From CAYRPN01 sp964426135 (GTDB lineage: Bacteria; Planctomycetota; Phycisphaerae; Phycisphaerales; Phycisphaeraceae), in assembly GCA_964426135.1 (NCBI GenBank), contig CAYRPN010000126.1:1-16710 (forward strand): DNA of 16,710 nucleotides, given 5' to 3'. The notes under the pieces are model-generated. The model did not search any database. It worked only from the letters and a program-made list of their open reading frames with translations, and had not been told where the DNA came from. The position numbers and the translations under genes were made by a program. Shown here piece after piece: positions 15,102-16,710 of this stretch. Position 1 is the stretch's first letter. Each line of letters opens with the position of its first letter.

Positions 15102-15404
15102 ATGAACACGACAGCATCAAGCCTTTTTGACGGACTCGATATCACGGCCAAATGGGCAGACGGACACCACCCGTTCTGCGATATCGCCCTGATGGATCAG
15201 CTTTTGGATCGCGGCACGCACGCAGAACTGGTACAATGGATGCTGTGGAACGATCCGACATCGAAGGTTGATCAGGCCAACGTCAACGCCGTTCGCGACG
15301 AAGTAGAGAGCCAGATCGCATACGCGAAACGAGAACACGCCGCAGACCTGAAGTCAGCCGAATATGCACACACCGAAGACCGATACCGAGGTGATTGGGA
15401 ATAG
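15102..15404 (+). CDS. Hypothetical protein (100 aa)
   Basis: The ATG at 15102 has GGAG (15092-15095) at 6-nt spacing and the duplicated promoter 51 nt upstream. The product is acidic and mostly helical: LDITAKWADGHHPFCDIALM, a helix with LLDRGTHAELVQWMLW, then a long charged helix (VDQANVNAVRDEVESQIAYAKREHAADLKSAEYA is the region about 56-89). I do not recognise a family and see no catalytic motif, signal peptide or membrane segment. The stop is 3 nt before the ATG of D, so the two are probably translationally linked. The shared promoter suggests co-regulation with the gene at 796. Confidence 0.65.
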   Translation: MNTTASSLFDGLDITAKWADGHHPFCDIALMDQLLDRGTHAELVQWMLWNDPTSKVDQANVNAVRDEVESQIAYAKREHAADLKSAEYAHTEDRYRGDWE

Positions 15405-15407
15405 AAA

Positions 15408-16121
15408 ATGGAAGATGGCTTTCGCATCGCGTTAAACACTGTCCTTGACCACTACGCCGCGCATGAATTTGCGAGAACCCCGGCTGCTGGCCAAGGACAG
15501 TTTGATTTCGAGAAATCCCACCCACGCGAATCGGACGCACACGACGGCAAGCGACCCGGAGAATTCGCGCCGAAAACGGAGACGGCAGCAGTGAAGCCAG
15601 CGAAACCAATGAAGCCAGCGTTGATCGCAGCGTACAGAAGCGTTCTTGACGGCCTCAAGGGTGCATTCGATCCGAAGATATCGAATGCGGTGACTGAGGC
15701 CATTGCGCACGGTAATCAGCAGTCATCCGACCCTGACCAGTCCGTGATGATAGCGGTCGCGAAACTGAAGTCTGATGACCCCGAGAAGTTTGGATTCATT
15801 GACAACGAGGCCGCATCGCAGGCTAAGGCTGAATCTGCCTACGCAAGCAAAAAGCAGTCCGCTCCAGATGGGGGGCGATCATACCCCGGAAAGTCGTCCA
15901 ATGTTGACCGTGAGGCCGTCCCCGTTTACTGGCGTAGATATCTCGACAGTGGCGGCACCGGGCCTGTCGGGCAGACTCACTTGATGTTTGATGGCGAGGA
16001 CAAAACTCTCTGCGGGATTGTCATCCCATCCAGTGACGTGGCAGACGTTGAGTCCACTGTCGGACATGCCAATTGCAGACGTTGCATGTCGATCGACAAA
16101 AAGATGGACGGCTACCGATAG
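15408..16121 (+). CDS. Short leader-module protein D with C-terminal zinc-binding motif (237 aa)
   Basis: The ATG at 15408 comes 3 nt after the preceding stop. The leader MEDGFRIALNTVLDHYAAH leads straight into EFAR (20-23), and residues 31-56 keep the HPRE..AHDGKRPGEFAPK half of the module found in A and B, with 9 residues between them instead of the longer clamp-like segment. Residues about 57-180 are a Lys/Ala/Ser-rich region without a recognised fold. The C terminus has H191, C202-G, C223 and C226 (THLMFD, TLCG, CRRC), a His-Cys-Cys-Cys arrangement like small zinc-binding domains found in phage and actinobacterial proteins. No FSR motif is present near the end. It may be a minimal member of the family, useful for seeing what the leader module alone is attached to. 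Function is unknown. Confidence 0.75.
   Translation: MEDGFRIALNTVLDHYAAHEFARTPAAGQGQFDFEKSHPRESDAHDGKRPGEFAPKTETAAVKPAKPMKPALIAAYRSVLDGLKGAFDPKISNAVTEAIAHGNQQSSDPDQSVMIAVAKLKSDDPEKFGFIDNEAASQAKAESAYASKKQSAPDGGRSYPGKSSNVDREAVPVYWRRYLDSGGTGPVGQTHLMFDGEDKTLCGIVIPSSDVADVESTVGHANCRRCMSIDKKMDGYR
15465..15575 (+). repeat. EFAR-EFAPK module, short copy in D
   Basis: Encodes D residues 20-56. The EFAR and HPRE...HDGKRPGEFAPK ends are conserved with A and B; the central clamp-like segment is missing. Confidence 0.65.
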
Positions 16122-16130
16122 GTCGCATCA

Positions 16131-16172
16131 AAACTTCTTTCTTGTTGACATTTCGCGAGAAGTTTCTAACAT
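16131..16172 (+). promoter_or_regulatory. Consensus -35 promoter inside an inverted repeat
   Basis: A perfect -35 TTGACA (16145-16150), a 16-bp spacer and a -10-like TAACAT (16167-16172). An 8-bp perfect inverted repeat (AAACTTCT 16131-16138, AGAAGTTT 16158-16165) brackets the -35, with its right arm in the spacer. This is the layout of an operator for a repressor that blocks polymerase. Confidence 0.6.
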
Positions 16173-16190
16173 ACTTCCAGTGATAGAAAT

Positions 16191-16211
16191 CGCCGTCCAA
16201 CGCGGGCGGCG
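16191..16211 (+). promoter_or_regulatory. 5' leader hairpin
   Basis: CGCCGTC (16191-16197) pairs with GGGCGGCG (16205-16211, one G-T pair) around a 7-nt loop, about 12 nt upstream of the SD of the 57-aa gene. It could tune translation or mRNA stability. Confidence 0.3.
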
Positions 16212-16234
16212 TCTGCTATTTCGGGAGTTTTGAG

Positions 16235-16408
16235 ATGTTCGAGGCATGGTTCAATTGGTGGGTAAGCACCGACGACGGAAGCAGGATGCGAAATCCGCGT
16301 GGCTCCGCGATGTACCCCAAGCACATCATCCGCCAGATGCTGGAATCCGCGTTTAACGCCGGGGCAGCAATGAAGGAAGCGGAGTTGACTGCGGGGGTGA
16401 CAGCATGA
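16235..16408 (+). CDS. Small hypothetical protein (57 aa)
   Basis: The ATG at 16235 follows GGGAG (16223-16227) at 7-nt spacing, downstream of the promoter at 16145-16172. The product starts MFEAWFNWWVSTDDGSRMRN, then a helix around HIIRQMLESAFNAGAAMKEAE. Trp-rich starts and an 'AFNAG...MKEAE' helix occur in small phage proteins of unknown function. The stop overlaps the next start as ATGA (16405-16408), so the two genes are translationally coupled. No family is recognised. Confidence 0.6.
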   Translation: MFEAWFNWWVSTDDGSRMRNPRGSAMYPKHIIRQMLESAFNAGAAMKEAELTAGVTA

Positions 16409-16701
16409 AAGTAGAGAGCCTGATAAAGATCACGATCGGCGAAACCGTCCACGAGATCACGATGGATGAGGCCAGATCCCTGTTCGCGGAACTCCAAAAG
16501 CTGTTTCCGCCAGCGTTCCTGTTCAGTCCGCCAAATAACGAACTGCGGGACGCAATTCAGGACACATTCGGAAACAGGAAATGGAATCCGCCAGTGATTC
16601 CGCTGCGGGTCTATCCGTTCGACACAACGCCAATGGTCACATTCGAGACGGACGAGTTGTACACGCTGACCGGGAAACGAAGTACGGAGTTGATGCAGTG
16701 A
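16405..16701 (+). CDS. Hypothetical phage-like protein (98 aa)
   Basis: The ATG at 16405 overlaps the stop of the 57-aa gene (ATGA). Its start MKVESLIKITIGETVHEITM, followed by DEARSLFAELQKLFPP, is a short beta-hairpin then a helix. The 'I.I.....EIT..EA..L..EL.KLF' pattern is frequent in small phage proteins of unknown role. The second half (VIPLRVYPFDTTPMVTFETDELYTL) is beta-rich. The stop overlaps a further ATG (TGATG, 16699-16703), again implying coupling. No function is assigned. Confidence 0.6.
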   Translation: MKVESLIKITIGETVHEITMDEARSLFAELQKLFPPAFLFSPPNNELRDAIQDTFGNRKWNPPVIPLRVYPFDTTPMVTFETDELYTLTGKRSTELMQ

Positions 16702-16710
16702 TGCTGGTAA
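16701..16710 (+). CDS. Start of a further coupled gene, cut by window end
   Basis: An ATG at 16701 shares its A with the preceding TGA stop (TGATG). Only Met-Leu-Val can be read. It is listed because the overlap continues the pattern of the two genes before it. Confidence 0.3.

Noticed and set aside
15053..15130. 25-aa frame with GGGAG upstream, possible leader peptide before the 100-aa gene
   Set aside because: Its ATG lies upstream of the transcription start predicted from the -10 at 15046-15051, and it overlaps the next start in another frame.
1..16710. CRISPR array, insertion sequence or attachment site
   Set aside because: No regularly spaced repeats, no transposase or integrase motif and no terminal inverted repeats were seen; the repeats present are gene-end, promoter or coding-module copies.

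Overview
All supportable genes lie on the plus strand and are tightly packed. Together they look like part of a tailed-phage or prophage accessory/structural region. GC is moderate (roughly mid-50s % by eye), Shine-Dalgarno sites are mostly GGAG/AAGGG type, and there is no host housekeeping gene, tRNA, rRNA, CRISPR array or recognisable transposase. The host cannot be fixed from the sequence. A planctomycete-type host is only a weak stylistic guess.

Layout. (1) 1-2095: the 3' end of a Pro/Thr/Gln-linker protein, a possible zinc-ribbon protein, then a run of very small genes (63, 87, 51 and 77 aa, the last a likely winged helix). Two short regions between them look like decayed or non-coding sequence marked by a 17-bp direct repeat. 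(2) 2096-14991: three giant multidomain proteins, called here A (1448 aa), B (1277 aa) and C (1382 aa). They resemble the 'polyvalent proteins' of phages and conjugative elements. A carries an LPD1-like zincin domain with an HEWWH motif, B ends in an N6-adenine DNA methyltransferase (NPPF motif), and C is mainly linker, coiled coil and a SAP-like segment. Between B and C sits a 166-aa probable beta-sandwich virion protein with its own good promoter and SD. (3) 14992-16121: a 100-aa protein and protein D (237 aa), a short relative of the same family with a C-terminal zinc-binding motif. (4) 16122-16710: a promoter/operator-like region followed by overlapping small genes (57 aa, 98 aa and the start of another).

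The main observation is that A, B, C and D share one modular grammar. B, C and D begin with a short hydrophobic leader (GF..A..VL...) ending in EFAR. In A, B and C this is followed by a Q[ML]xL(F) pentapeptide that resembles the bacterial beta-clamp-binding consensus, and in all four the unit closes with [GA]EFAPK. The same unit lies inside A at residue 528. Its A and B copies align without gaps over 67 residues (50 identical), which suggests that A is a fusion. A, B, C and the partial first gene carry an [EQ]FSR tetrapeptide near the C terminus. The linkers of A, B and C carry seven copies of [YF]PSL. I infer a common tag, docking or processing system for proteins that may be packaged and delivered with the phage DNA.

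Regulation. An 18-bp box with identical promoter geometry and an identical 51-nt distance to the start codon precedes two unrelated small genes 14.3 kb apart. An 8-mer (GAAGTTTC) lies at three other promoter regions. One gene (412) appears to be transcribed leaderless.
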